A stretch of 64,000 bases of DNA from a virus, in the IMG/VR virus record IMGVR_UViG_3300014050_000003, positions 1-64,000 of that record. One strand, given 5' to 3'. Of this stretch, positions 47,636-56,156 are shown in pieces (the stretch's first letter is position 1; each line of letters opens with the position of its first letter). A program made the position numbers and the translations under genes. The notes beneath the pieces are model-generated. The model saw only the letters and a program-made list of their open reading frames with translations, searched no databases and was not told the origin of the DNA.

Positions 47636-48700
47636 TTATAGCTTTAAATCACCAAAATCTTCGTCTTCTATATCAGTCTTTCTTGCACCAACTTTATAAC
47701 TAGAAATCTCTGTTTCTTGAGGTGCGACTTGGACTTTACTACTATCTAGATAACTATCTAACCATCCAGAAATAGGATTATCTTTTTGATTAAATATCTT
47801 TTTATAGCCAAGACTTCTGAGCCTAGAATCACATAACCATTTAGAATATCCATCTAAAACTTCAGCATTTAAACCTAATAAACTACCTTTACTAAATAGA
47901 TATTTAGACCATTCGCTTTCATTTTTTGCAGCTTGCTCATAAAAAGCGTATATTTTATCTTCACTTTTTTTAACTATATTAGTGAAACCTTCTTTGTCTT
48001 CATCTCTTAAAATTTTAAGTAAATTTTGGCTTACTGCAAAATGCAAAGCCTCATCTCTTTGAATAAATTTTATGATCTTAGAATTACCTTCCATCTTTCC
48101 ACGATATCCAAAATAGAAAGAACAGGCAAAAGAAACGTAAAACACAAGACCTTCCATTACATTAATAGAAAGAATAGCATCAAAAATCTTTTGTTTAGGA
48201 TCTTTCTTTTCATCATCACCAAGAATTTTATCAAAATTATTTCTAATTAATTCTGCACGGCTTGTAATTTCTTTATCTTCCATAATACTATCAAAAAATT
48301 TAGTTGCATCTGGATATACGTTATTTAAAAGATAAGAGTAAGAATAACTATGAATACCCTCAAATTGTGCCCAAGTATTCATACAAATTTCAAGTTCTGG
48401 ATTAGTAACATAATCTTTAAGACTATGAATACTTCTAGAAAGCATACTATCTCCAAGAGTTTGAAATCTAAGATTGCTATCAAAAACAAATCTTTCTGTA
48501 TCTGTTAAATTTTTATAATCACTACGATCTTTTCCTAAAGCTATTTCATGAGGCCACCAAAAATTTTCATTTTGTTTTTTAAACAATTCAAAAAATATAG
48601 GATATTTAAACCGATCATATCTTTGAAGATTCAAATCTTCTCCAAGAAATAATGGTTGTTTAGTAGTATCTATATTTTTAAAATTTAAAACTGTTTTCAT
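47636..48700 (-). CDS. nrdB: Ribonucleotide reductase class Ia beta subunit
   Basis: 354 residues of the ferritin-like R2 fold. SIMEDKEITSRAELIRN and QRDEALHFAVSQNLL carry the carboxylate and His iron ligands; IHSYSYSYLL and FYVSFACSF surround the diiron/tyrosyl site. With NrdA it makes dNDPs. Its start overlaps the NrdA stop by 4 nt. Confidence 0.93.
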   Translation of the reverse strand: MKTVLNFKNIDTTKQPLFLGEDLNLQRYDRFKYPIFFELFKKQNENFWWPHEIALGKDRSDYKNLTDTERFVFDSNLRFQTLGDSMLSRSIHSLKDYVTNPELEICMNTWAQFEGIHSYSYSYLLNNVYPDATKFFDSIMEDKEITSRAELIRNNFDKILGDDEKKDPKQKIFDAILSINVMEGLVFYVSFACSFYFGYRGKMEGNSKIIKFIQRDEALHFAVSQNLLKILRDEDKEGFTNIVKKSEDKIYAFYEQAAKNESEWSKYLFSKGSLLGLNAEVLDGYSKWLCDSRLRSLGYKKIFNQKDNPISGWLDSYLDSSKVQVAPQETEISSYKVGARKTDIEDEDFGDLKL

Positions 48701-50949
48701 AATTTACATGCTCCACTTGAACAATCTCTATCTTCTTTTTGATTAAGAGACTGCTCTTTATCTCCATCGTCTGTATTATTGTAATAAAGACTAATTAATC
48801 CAAGGCTATATGCGTACATAATTTCTTTCATTACTTTAGCGTCTGGTAATATATTATTTTCATAATGACTATAGTTATAGTATACATTAGTTGATATAGC
48901 CATGTCAATATATTTTTGAATAACTGCATTAATTTTTAACAATCCAGTATTATCTTTAAGATCATAAGCTAATTCATAATTATCATCATATTTTCCAATT
49001 CCTGGAACCATAACTGGAAGTTTACCCATTTTACTAGTTTTATAAGTAATAAGACTACGAATAGGCTCAACTCCATTTGTTGAGCATTGAATAACTGAAC
49101 TACTTTCACAAGGCATACAAGAAGATAATGTAGAATGTCTTAATCCAAATTCTTTAATATCTTTCCTTAATTTTTCCCAATCAAGTGATAATTTTCTTTT
49201 AACTAACTCATCTACTTTATCTTTATATGTATCAATCGGAAGTATACCTTTAGAGTATTTAGTTTTATCAAATTTTTCACATTTGCCTTTTTCTTTAGCT
49301 AATTCAAGGCTACTTTTTAATAGATAGTATTGAAAATGTTCCATCCATTCATCAACAACAGATAATGACTTATCTGAACTGTATTTTAATTCATTTTTAG
49401 CGAGAAAAGCCGCAAGATTAGTTATACCAACTCCAAGACTTCTACGCTTTTTTGCAAAATTTTCAGCAGCAATATTAAAGTAATCTTGCAGATCTATGAT
49501 TTCATCAAGAAATCTTACGATAAGATCGCAGGTCTTTTCAAGATCTTGCCAGCTCTTTATTTCTAACATATTTACTGCCGAAAGTATACACATTCCAATC
49601 TCCCCATTTTTATCATGATAATCATTCAATGGAATAGTTGGATGAATAACTTCAGTGCAAAGATTACTCATTGTAACTTTATCTAACCAAGCTCCATGAT
49701 TATTTGCATGATCAACATTTAATATATAAATACGACCAGTTTCAACTCTCTCTTTAACTATTAGAGAAAATAGTTTACGAGCAGATATTTTCTTTTTAAT
49801 TTTTAATTTTTTAGATTCACACTCTTTATAAATTTTATCAAAATCTTTTGTTCCCCATGCTTCATAAAGTTCTGGAACTTCTGCATTATTGAATAAAGTG
49901 ATATCTTCATCTTTTAAAACTCTATCATAAAACAACTTACTCATTCCAACAGTATAATCTAATTTACGAACACGATTGTCATCTGTGCCAGCATTATTTT
50001 TTAATACTACAATATCTTCAATTTCATAATGCCACCATTGAATATTACAAGTTGCACTTCCACCTCTTAATCCGTTTTGTTGCCATGCTTTGACACTACT
50101 TTCATAAATTTTTAAGAATGGAATTAAACCTGTATGAACAACTTCACCATTTTTAATTGGTGAACCTATAGCTCTAATTTTACTAACATCAATACCAATA
50201 CCGCATCTATTAGCAGTAGCCATACTAACAGCCGTAGCACTAGCAGTAATACTTTCTCTAGTATCATCTACTCCAATTAAACAACAACTAGCATAATTTT
50301 TACTAGAAGTCCTAACTCCTGCCATTACTGGTGTTGGAAGATTAATTTTATGTTTACTAATAGCATCATAAAATTTTCTTACATAAGATAGTCTTGTTTC
50401 TATTGGATAGCGTGCAAAAGCATATGCTGCAATTAAAATATAAGCAAATTGTGGAGTTTCATAAATTTTACCATTAGTTCTATTTTTTATCAAATATTTA
50501 TCGCAAAGTTGTTTGATTCCAGCGTATGTAAAAATATAATCTCTATCATGGTCAATAAATTCACCAATTTTATTAATTTCATCTTCGGAATAATGATTTA
50601 ATATAGATTCATCATAAATTTTATTTTTTATACTTTCTTTTAGAAATTCTAATAATCTTGGAGCATGTTTACCTTTCCAGACATCTTTTCTTAATTGATA
50701 ATTCAAAAGTCTAGCAGCAACAAATTGATAGTTTGGTTTATCAAAAGAAATTAAGTTAGCTGCACTTTCAATCAACAGATTGTGTATTTCTTTTGTTGTT
50801 ATACCATCTGTAATATTTATTTTAGCATTGATTTCGATATCTGTAAGACTTACTCCTGAGTATCCATCTATTGCCCAATTGATTACTTTGTTAATTTTTT
50901 CTATGTTAAATTTTTCTGTAGTATTATTTCTTTTTTTTACATGTATCAT
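48697..50949 (-). CDS. nrdA: Ribonucleotide reductase class Ia alpha subunit
   Basis: 750 residues. An N-terminal ATP-cone (IHVKKRNNTTEKFNIEKI...) is followed by the catalytic barrel with SCCLIGVDDTRESI, NRCGIGIDVSKI, LCTEVIHPT (active-site Cys) and SSVIQCSTNGVEPI. The C-terminus DCSSGACKL holds the redox Cys pair. AAAGGATTTTATAA precedes ATG 50949. Confidence 0.95.
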   Translation of the reverse strand: MIHVKKRNNTTEKFNIEKINKVINWAIDGYSGVSLTDIEINAKINITDGITTKEIHNLLIESAANLISFDKPNYQFVAARLLNYQLRKDVWKGKHAPRLLEFLKESIKNKIYDESILNHYSEDEINKIGEFIDHDRDYIFTYAGIKQLCDKYLIKNRTNGKIYETPQFAYILIAAYAFARYPIETRLSYVRKFYDAISKHKINLPTPVMAGVRTSSKNYASCCLIGVDDTRESITASATAVSMATANRCGIGIDVSKIRAIGSPIKNGEVVHTGLIPFLKIYESSVKAWQQNGLRGGSATCNIQWWHYEIEDIVVLKNNAGTDDNRVRKLDYTVGMSKLFYDRVLKDEDITLFNNAEVPELYEAWGTKDFDKIYKECESKKLKIKKKISARKLFSLIVKERVETGRIYILNVDHANNHGAWLDKVTMSNLCTEVIHPTIPLNDYHDKNGEIGMCILSAVNMLEIKSWQDLEKTCDLIVRFLDEIIDLQDYFNIAAENFAKKRRSLGVGITNLAAFLAKNELKYSSDKSLSVVDEWMEHFQYYLLKSSLELAKEKGKCEKFDKTKYSKGILPIDTYKDKVDELVKRKLSLDWEKLRKDIKEFGLRHSTLSSCMPCESSSVIQCSTNGVEPIRSLITYKTSKMGKLPVMVPGIGKYDDNYELAYDLKDNTGLLKINAVIQKYIDMAISTNVYYNYSHYENNILPDAKVMKEIMYAYSLGLISLYYNNTDDGDKEQSLNQKEDRDCSSGACKL

Positions 50950-51467
50950 TTATAAAATCCTTTTATTAGAGATGTAAGTAATGTTACAGTATTTTTAACT
51001 TTTAAAAAAGAAAAAAAATAAAAGTTATCAACATTAAATATAAAACTTTAAATTAAGTGTACTGATTTAATATCTTATAAAAAATAATAACTTTTCTTTG
51101 ATATCCTAATAGGCTTTACCTCGCAAAGATATATTTTGCAAGGTTGTTTATAGATCTTCGCCAACTTTTCTTTTGACTCCTTTTTCTTTAGCGTTTCTTC
51201 CAAAGAATGGCTACGGCATTTATAGGAACGCGGTTGGTTATTCCTGTGCATTTTGCCGTACCTTACACCTACATTTCGTTGTAAGCTTTTTAAACAAACA
51301 ACATTTTAATGGTCGTCAGCCTATGGGACGTTGCCATCGCAAAGCTAAGATACTAGAGGATTTATTTGACTATCCACAAAACTGCTTTATTAGGAAGCTA
51401 TGTAATGATATATAATATATTTTTATTATTGATTTGTCAAATAAAAAGTGTAATTTTATACAATAAT
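50950..51467. other. 518-nt gap upstream of nrdA with candidate structured RNA
   Basis: Between the divergent nrdA and head-protein genes. 51110-51420 is richer in G+C and has nested inverted repeats: CCTcGCAAA/TTTGCaAGG near 51119-51143, TACGGCA/TGCCGTA (about 51214 and 51257) enclosing AGGAA/TTCCT, and CGTC/GACG near 51315-51332. Frames of 57 codons (minus) and 81 codons (plus, TTG start) exist but match nothing I know. It may be a structured RNA or an nrdA leader. Confidence 0.4.
51447..51454 (+). promoter_or_regulatory. AGTGTAAT box
   Basis: AGTGTAAT 13 nt before ATG 51468. A leaderless-type pair TTGTCA-17-TATACA ending 5 nt before the ATG overlaps it, so either could be used. Confidence 0.4.
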
Positions 51468-52457
51468 ATGGAAATTGATTTTACAAGCGATATTCAAGCA
51501 GCAAAAAAAGGTAAAGCACCTTTAAATAAACCTTTTAGATTACCTTCTGGAAGTAAAAAGAAATTTGGTGTTTATGTAAAAAACGATAAAGGTAATACTG
51601 TAATGGTAAAATTTGGTGATCCAAATATGTCTATTAAAAGAGATAATCCAGCTAGACGTAAAGCTTATAGAGCAAGACATGGTTGCAGTAATCCAGGTCC
51701 AAAATGGAAAGCTAATTACTGGAGTTGCAAAATGTGGAGTAAAAAACCAGTTAGTAAAATTACTGGAAGTGAAGAAGAAATTACTTTAGAAGCAGATATT
51801 CAAGCTAAAAATAAAGGTCTTTGGTATAATATTCAACAAAAGAAAAAAAGAATGGGTAAAAATTATCGTCCAGCAAAACCAGGATCACCAGATCGTCCAA
51901 CACAAGAAGCTCTTAAAAAAGCTCAAGCTGAAGAATACGAATGGGATGGTGAAACAGAATTTGATCAAGCCGAACTTTTAAAACTTGATCCATCTCTTGC
52001 TCAAGTTCCAGAAATGCCAGAATCTCCAGAAGAAGAACTACAAGAATATAAAGATGATTTTTATGGTATGATTGTTGGCTCTATTAATTCTATACAAGTT
52101 CATGCTCAAAATATTTTAAATAAATTAGAAGATCCAATCGTAAAAGAAAATCTTACAGAACCATTCCTACAACAAATGGCAGCTCTTGCTGAAGATTATA
52201 TGATTACGATTCATAATTTTGTAATGTTTAATAAAGAAGATGAAAGTATAGCTTCAACAATGTTTAAAGTTGGAGATAAAGTTCAAAACATTAATCCAGC
52301 TTGCATGCATTATGGTAGCGAAGGAATTGTAAAAGAAATTAGAGAACTTCCAGAAAATATGGGATATGCAGTAATTTATGAATGCACAAATAATGGTCCA
52401 ACTTGGAAAATGGGCGATGTGATTGGCAAAACTGAAATTCAATTAAGAAAAATATAA
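51468..52457 (+). CDS. Head-associated phage structural protein
   Basis: 329 residues from ATG 51468 (MEIDFTSDIQAAKKGKA). FGVYVKNDKGNTVMVKFGDP, IKRDNPARRKAYRARHGC and PGPKWKANYWSCKMW form a signature recurring in large-phage head-maturation/capsid-associated proteins. The C-terminus ends in a small separate domain (KVGDKVQNINPACMHYGSEG to the end). A second copy of a DIQAxxKG motif lies near residue 107. Confidence 0.65.
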   Translation: MEIDFTSDIQAAKKGKAPLNKPFRLPSGSKKKFGVYVKNDKGNTVMVKFGDPNMSIKRDNPARRKAYRARHGCSNPGPKWKANYWSCKMWSKKPVSKITGSEEEITLEADIQAKNKGLWYNIQQKKKRMGKNYRPAKPGSPDRPTQEALKKAQAEEYEWDGETEFDQAELLKLDPSLAQVPEMPESPEEELQEYKDDFYGMIVGSINSIQVHAQNILNKLEDPIVKENLTEPFLQQMAALAEDYMITIHNFVMFNKEDESIASTMFKVGDKVQNINPACMHYGSEGIVKEIRELPENMGYAVIYECTNNGPTWKMGDVIGKTEIQLRKI

Positions 52458-52461
52458 TTTT

Positions 52462-52842
52462 ATGGCAAATGAAGGGCTTATCTTTCCAAAACTTAATGAA
52501 AGACAAAAAGATCTTTATCTTAAAATAATTACTAATTTACAAACTTATGGTTATTTTGATAGAGGGATTGGATCAAATGGAATTCAATATTTAAGTGCAG
52601 AACAAAATCCTTTTAAAAAACAAAATCTTGAATGTGAATATTGCGTATTCTATTATTTAGAAGGCGATAAACCAAGATGTGAATTGATTCAAGGAGATAT
52701 AGATAACGAAGGATGGTGCAAATTTTGGATAATTTCTGATGAAGATATCAAAAAAGAATCTCAAGCAGCTTTTAAAGTTTTAAATAAAAAGAATAAAATT
52801 ATTGAAATTACATACAGATTGGATGATAAACAAACTAAATAA
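52462..52842 (+). CDS. Small structural-type protein with four Cys (126 aa)
   Basis: MANEGLIFPKLNERQKDL..., CEYCVFYYLEGDKPRCELI and EGWCKFW give C-x2-C...C...C, similar to phage proteins described as high-potential iron-sulfur-like. Follows the head protein by 4 nt. Zinc or Fe-S binding possible. Confidence 0.6.
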   Translation: MANEGLIFPKLNERQKDLYLKIITNLQTYGYFDRGIGSNGIQYLSAEQNPFKKQNLECEYCVFYYLEGDKPRCELIQGDIDNEGWCKFWIISDEDIKKESQAAFKVLNKKNKIIEITYRLDDKQTK

Positions 52843-53353
52843 ATTTTGGAATTGGAAATCGAAAACATTATTAGTTGGGCTCGTATTAATCGTATCTTGG
52901 ATCGCTTGTTTAAAAATTGGTTTTGAACTTAAAAAATATAGCAATATAACAAATCTTCCAAATTCCTGTTTTGTAGATGCAATGATTTATGCTTCTCAAT
53001 GCAATCTTCTTTTAACTACAAATACTGAAATATGGAATAGTGTTTATGGTTTTACTTTTCATTATAAGGATGATAAAGAAAATATGCTTGGTCATGCTAT
53101 CTGTGTTTTTGAGTATAAGAATAATTTATGGGTATATGATCCTAATTGGGGTACATCGCCAATATGTCAAACTGGAGATAAAAAACAATATAGAGAAAAA
53201 ATAAGATTGTATATTAATGAACATTACCCTATAATAGTAATAGAGGATTTTATGCTAAATGATTGGACATATGTTCAAAAAATAAAGAAAAATAAAATGA
53301 ACAAATCTTATCAAGAGGTGTCTATACATTTAGATGAATACAAAAAGGAGTAA
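52823..53353 (+). CDS. Membrane-anchored cysteine-peptidase-like protein
   Basis: 176 residues from ATG 52823 (overlaps the previous stop). One TM span (LLVGLVLIVSWIACLKIGF), then NSCFVDAMIYASQC, LGHAICVFEYKNN and VYDPNWG: a Cys...His...Asp order as in papain-like/transglutaminase-like peptidases. It lies 6 nt upstream of the PEP-CTERM gene and faces the envelope, so it might process that protein. Both fold and link are inference. Confidence 0.55.
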   Translation: MINKLNKFWNWKSKTLLVGLVLIVSWIACLKIGFELKKYSNITNLPNSCFVDAMIYASQCNLLLTTNTEIWNSVYGFTFHYKDDKENMLGHAICVFEYKNNLWVYDPNWGTSPICQTGDKKQYREKIRLYINEHYPIIVIEDFMLNDWTYVQKIKKNKMNKSYQEVSIHLDEYKKE

Positions 53354-53359
53354 GGAATT

Positions 53360-55294
53360 ATGAAAATAAACCTATTAAAAAGGTTATTAAAAAATACAAC
53401 CGCAAGTTTAGTTGCGGTTTTTTTATGCTCAAATGCCAAAGCTGCAACATTATATTGGGATACTAATGGTACAACTTCTGGAGTTGGTGGTACTGGAAAT
53501 TGGACCACTACAGGAACAACATGGTCTACAGATCCTAATGGAACAACTACAACCGTATCTGGAGGGTGGACAAGTGCGGGAACAGGACCAACTAATATAG
53601 CCGTATTCCAAGGAACAGCTGGTCAAGTTACTTTAAGTAGCAGTACTGTATACGCAAATAATGTTCAAGTAAATTCTTCTGGTTATACTTTTTGGAATAG
53701 CGGAACAACATCTTCTCAAAATAGATATATCAGAAGCACAAATGGTATTACTTTGGGTGCAGGAGTAAATTTAAACTGGGGATCAGCTGGTGCAGTTTTG
53801 GGACTAACTGGTCCTATAAATGGTGGGACAGGTTCACTATTAACTATTGTTGGTAGTACGGATGCTTCTACTGGTGTTAATTCAAAAATTGGGCTTTCTT
53901 CTAACGCTATAGCAACAGTTATCAATGTACCTATGACTGTAGCTACTACAGGTACAGGATATGCAGTAGTATCTGTAACTGATTCTTCTACTACAAATAG
54001 AATTAACGGAAATATTACCATTAATAATGGATCAAGACTTATTCTTGGCACAGGATCATCTACTAGCAGAGCATTAATTGTTTCTGGTGATATTACATCA
54101 TCTGCAGATGGCGCACTATCTATTAATGAGAGTGGTAATACTGGTCTTGTAGAATTAAGAGGAAGCAATACTATAACTGGAGATATTAATGTATATGGCC
54201 AATTAGGATATGCTAATAAAAATGCATTTGGTACAGCGAGATTAATTCTTAACCAAGGTGCAACTTTAGGTCAAAGCCAAACTATTGGTGATAATAGTGA
54301 TGCAGCAAGAATGATTAATAATAATATTCTACTAAATGGAGATGTTACTATTGGCGGATTAAGTTGGGCAAATATTCTTGGTGGTAATATAGATTTAAAT
54401 AATGCTACTAGATCTATTAAAGTAGACAACTCTACTACTATTTATGGAGGATTTGTTAATAGCACTACAGGTTTAATATTTACAAATAGTTCAAGTTCTG
54501 TAGGAGGTAGAACAATGGCATTTAATGGCGCTAGTGCATATTCTGGTAATACATATTTTAATTCTAGTGGAACAGGTTGGAATATTAGCGTTAATAATAC
54601 TAATGGATCTGCTTTTGGAACTGGAAATGTTTATGTATATAAAGGAACTTCTCTAAGCGCAAATAATACAGGCACAACATTAAATGGAAATGGAATTATT
54701 GCTGGAACAATTGGTGGAGATGCTATTGTAAGTCCAGGAAATAGTCCAGGATTATTAACTGTAGGAGCAGTAGATCCAAGTGGAGGAATGAGCTTTGCAT
54801 TTGAAATTACTAGTAATTTATTACATAATGGTACATCATATAATAATGATGTATTGAAAATAACAAATAGTCAACCATTTACTGTAGCATTAACATCTGC
54901 AAATGTTGTTAATCTATATCTAAATTCAAATGCATATAATTTAATGTATAATAATTTACTCAATAGTTTAAATTCTACATTTCAAGCTGGATTTTTTAAT
55001 GCTAATGATTTTAATACTGATATAGCAAATGCAACTTATAATATGTATTTTCAAAGTGGCTTTGGAACATTAACATTCAATGGTTTAACATACGAAACAT
55101 ATAATGAGTTTTTAACAAGAACAGGCTCTCAAGACGTTTCTTATTCTATAAATACAAGTCAAACTACATTGACTGACTCTACTCTTGGATATATTTCAAC
55201 TGTTAATATAATACCAGAACCTTCTCCGTTTAGTCTTTTAGCATTTGGTTCCGCAGCTTTATTAGTAGCTAGGAGATTGAGAAGAAATGGATAA
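53360..55294 (+). CDS. PEP-CTERM surface protein with beta-strand repeats
   Basis: 644 residues. Signal peptide MKINLLKRLLKNTTASLVAV... cleaved near AKA/ATLYW; then TLYWDTNGTTSGVGGTGNW and glycine/threonine/asparagine-rich repeats as in autotransporter-associated beta-strand proteins. The C-terminus IIPEPSPFSLLAFGSAALL then VARRLRRNG is a full PEP-CTERM sorting signal (PEP, TM, Arg cluster). Strong AAGGAG. Exosortase would come from the host. G/C-richer than neighbours: likely acquired from a host such as Verrucomicrobiota. Confidence 0.85.
   Translation: MKINLLKRLLKNTTASLVAVFLCSNAKAATLYWDTNGTTSGVGGTGNWTTTGTTWSTDPNGTTTTVSGGWTSAGTGPTNIAVFQGTAGQVTLSSSTVYANNVQVNSSGYTFWNSGTTSSQNRYIRSTNGITLGAGVNLNWGSAGAVLGLTGPINGGTGSLLTIVGSTDASTGVNSKIGLSSNAIATVINVPMTVATTGTGYAVVSVTDSSTTNRINGNITINNGSRLILGTGSSTSRALIVSGDITSSADGALSINESGNTGLVELRGSNTITGDINVYGQLGYANKNAFGTARLILNQGATLGQSQTIGDNSDAARMINNNILLNGDVTIGGLSWANILGGNIDLNNATRSIKVDNSTTIYGGFVNSTTGLIFTNSSSSVGGRTMAFNGASAYSGNTYFNSSGTGWNISVNNTNGSAFGTGNVYVYKGTSLSANNTGTTLNGNGIIAGTIGGDAIVSPGNSPGLLTVGAVDPSGGMSFAFEITSNLLHNGTSYNNDVLKITNSQPFTVALTSANVVNLYLNSNAYNLMYNNLLNSLNSTFQAGFFNANDFNTDIANATYNMYFQSGFGTLTFNGLTYETYNEFLTRTGSQDVSYSINTSQTTLTDSTLGYISTVNIIPEPSPFSLLAFGSAALLVARRLRRNG
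53398..53424 (+). terminator. Intrinsic-terminator-like hairpin inside the PEP-CTERM signal peptide
   Basis: AACCGCAA-GTTTAG-TTGCGGTT followed by T tract (seven Ts in total), in codons 13-22. A textbook Rho-independent shape within coding sequence; it could attenuate transcription when translation lags. Confidence 0.65.
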
Positions 55295-55526
55295 TAGATT
55301 GAAAACTTTATTAAAAGAAAATTATTATACTCCGACTTCAGAACAAACAGAAAAATTTATAAATAATTTTCATCAATATAGAGCTAAAAAGAAAGCTGAA
55401 GAAAAAACATATTATTCTTTAGGATTAATAATTTTATTAATTATTACTTTATTAGGATCAATCGCTATAAAAGAAACAACAAATAAATTAGATATTCAAA
55501 CTTCTGCAGGAGAAGTTAAAAAATGA
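55287..55526 (+). CDS. Single-TM protein (79 aa)
   Basis: MDNRLKTLLKENYYTPTSEQ..., a helical N-terminal half, TM span GLIILLIITLLGSIAI and a short polar tail. Starts 8 nt inside the PEP-CTERM gene end, implying coupling. Function unknown; possibly a helper for the surface protein. Confidence 0.55.
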   Translation: MDNRLKTLLKENYYTPTSEQTEKFINNFHQYRAKKKAEEKTYYSLGLIILLIITLLGSIAIKETTNKLDIQTSAGEVKK

Positions 55527-55855
55527 AAAAGATATTATTAATTATATTAGCAGCAATAGCTTTAACTACTTATTGTTATACAGAAAATCAAATTAAGGTA
55601 AGTATTAAAAGAAATAATAAGGGCGAAATTTTATTAAATATAACTGGGCATACTTCTCCAATTATTATAGAAATGGATGGAAAATTTACTACATTTAATG
55701 TTGGGGATAAAGAATTAAATCTTGATGAGGCTATAAGCGTTGAAGTTCCATCGCTTGATACATCAAGTGGAGTTGAAAAATCTAATACTGATGCTCAATC
55801 TCCTGTACCACCAGTTAATATGAATGCTTATCCAGAAGCGGCTACTCCATTTTAA
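55523..55855 (+). CDS. Secreted protein (110 aa)
   Basis: A signal-like N-terminus MKKILLIILAAIALTTYC precedes beta-rich GEILLNITGHTSPIIIEMDG and a Pro-rich C-terminus. Exported; no family recognised. Overlaps the 79-residue gene by 4 nt. Confidence 0.55.
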   Translation: MKKILLIILAAIALTTYCYTENQIKVSIKRNNKGEILLNITGHTSPIIIEMDGKFTTFNVGDKELNLDEAISVEVPSLDTSSGVEKSNTDAQSPVPPVNMNAYPEAATPF

Positions 55856-55875
55856 TATGGTGTAAGCTTTATGTT

Positions 55876-56142
55876 ATGTTATCTAAGATTAAAAATTGGT
55901 GGAAAGATTTAAAATATTACGATAAAGTTTTCTTTATTACATTTATTCCAGCTATGCTTTTTACTCTTTGGGGTATGAGCGATCTTTATATTAATTATTT
56001 TGATGAATTAACAAAGCAAGATCATATGCAGTTTTTTTTAAGAATATTTTTTCCTATATCATTAGCGACTTTAATAACAGTATTAGAACGCAATAAAAGA
56101 CAAAAGTTAATAAAAGATATTAAAAACTATCTCAGCGAATAG
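55876..56142 (+). CDS. Two-TM protein (88 aa)
   Basis: MLSKIKNWWKDLKYYDKVFF..., hydrophobic segments around FITFIPAMLFTLWGM and FFPISLATLITVL with charged ends. A GTGTAA-like box lies 9 nt before the ATG. Small size and topology would suit a holin-like or host-envelope role; unproven. Confidence 0.55.
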   Translation: MLSKIKNWWKDLKYYDKVFFITFIPAMLFTLWGMSDLYINYFDELTKQDHMQFFLRIFFPISLATLITVLERNKRQKLIKDIKNYLSE

Positions 56143-56148
56143 TGTAAT
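56141..56148 (+). promoter_or_regulatory. AGTGTAAT box
   Basis: AGTGTAAT followed by 8 nt and ATG 56157. Same geometry as before 35046 and 56947 (minus). Confidence 0.55.
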
Positions 56149-56156
56149 TTGATTAT

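Noticed and set aside
48697-50949. Intron or intein in nrdA/nrdB, common in phages
   Set aside because: Both frames run uninterrupted with family-like lengths and motifs; no splice-like interruption was seen.
51173-51415. 81-codon TTG-start plus-strand ORF upstream of the head gene
   Set aside because: No homology recognised, no ribosome site or box, and it overlaps nested inverted repeats; reported only as part of an unexplained region.
53716-54168. Leftward 150-codon ORF inside the PEP-CTERM gene
   Set aside because: A shadow of the opposite strand caused by low stop frequency in the repeat-rich, G/C-richer sequence.
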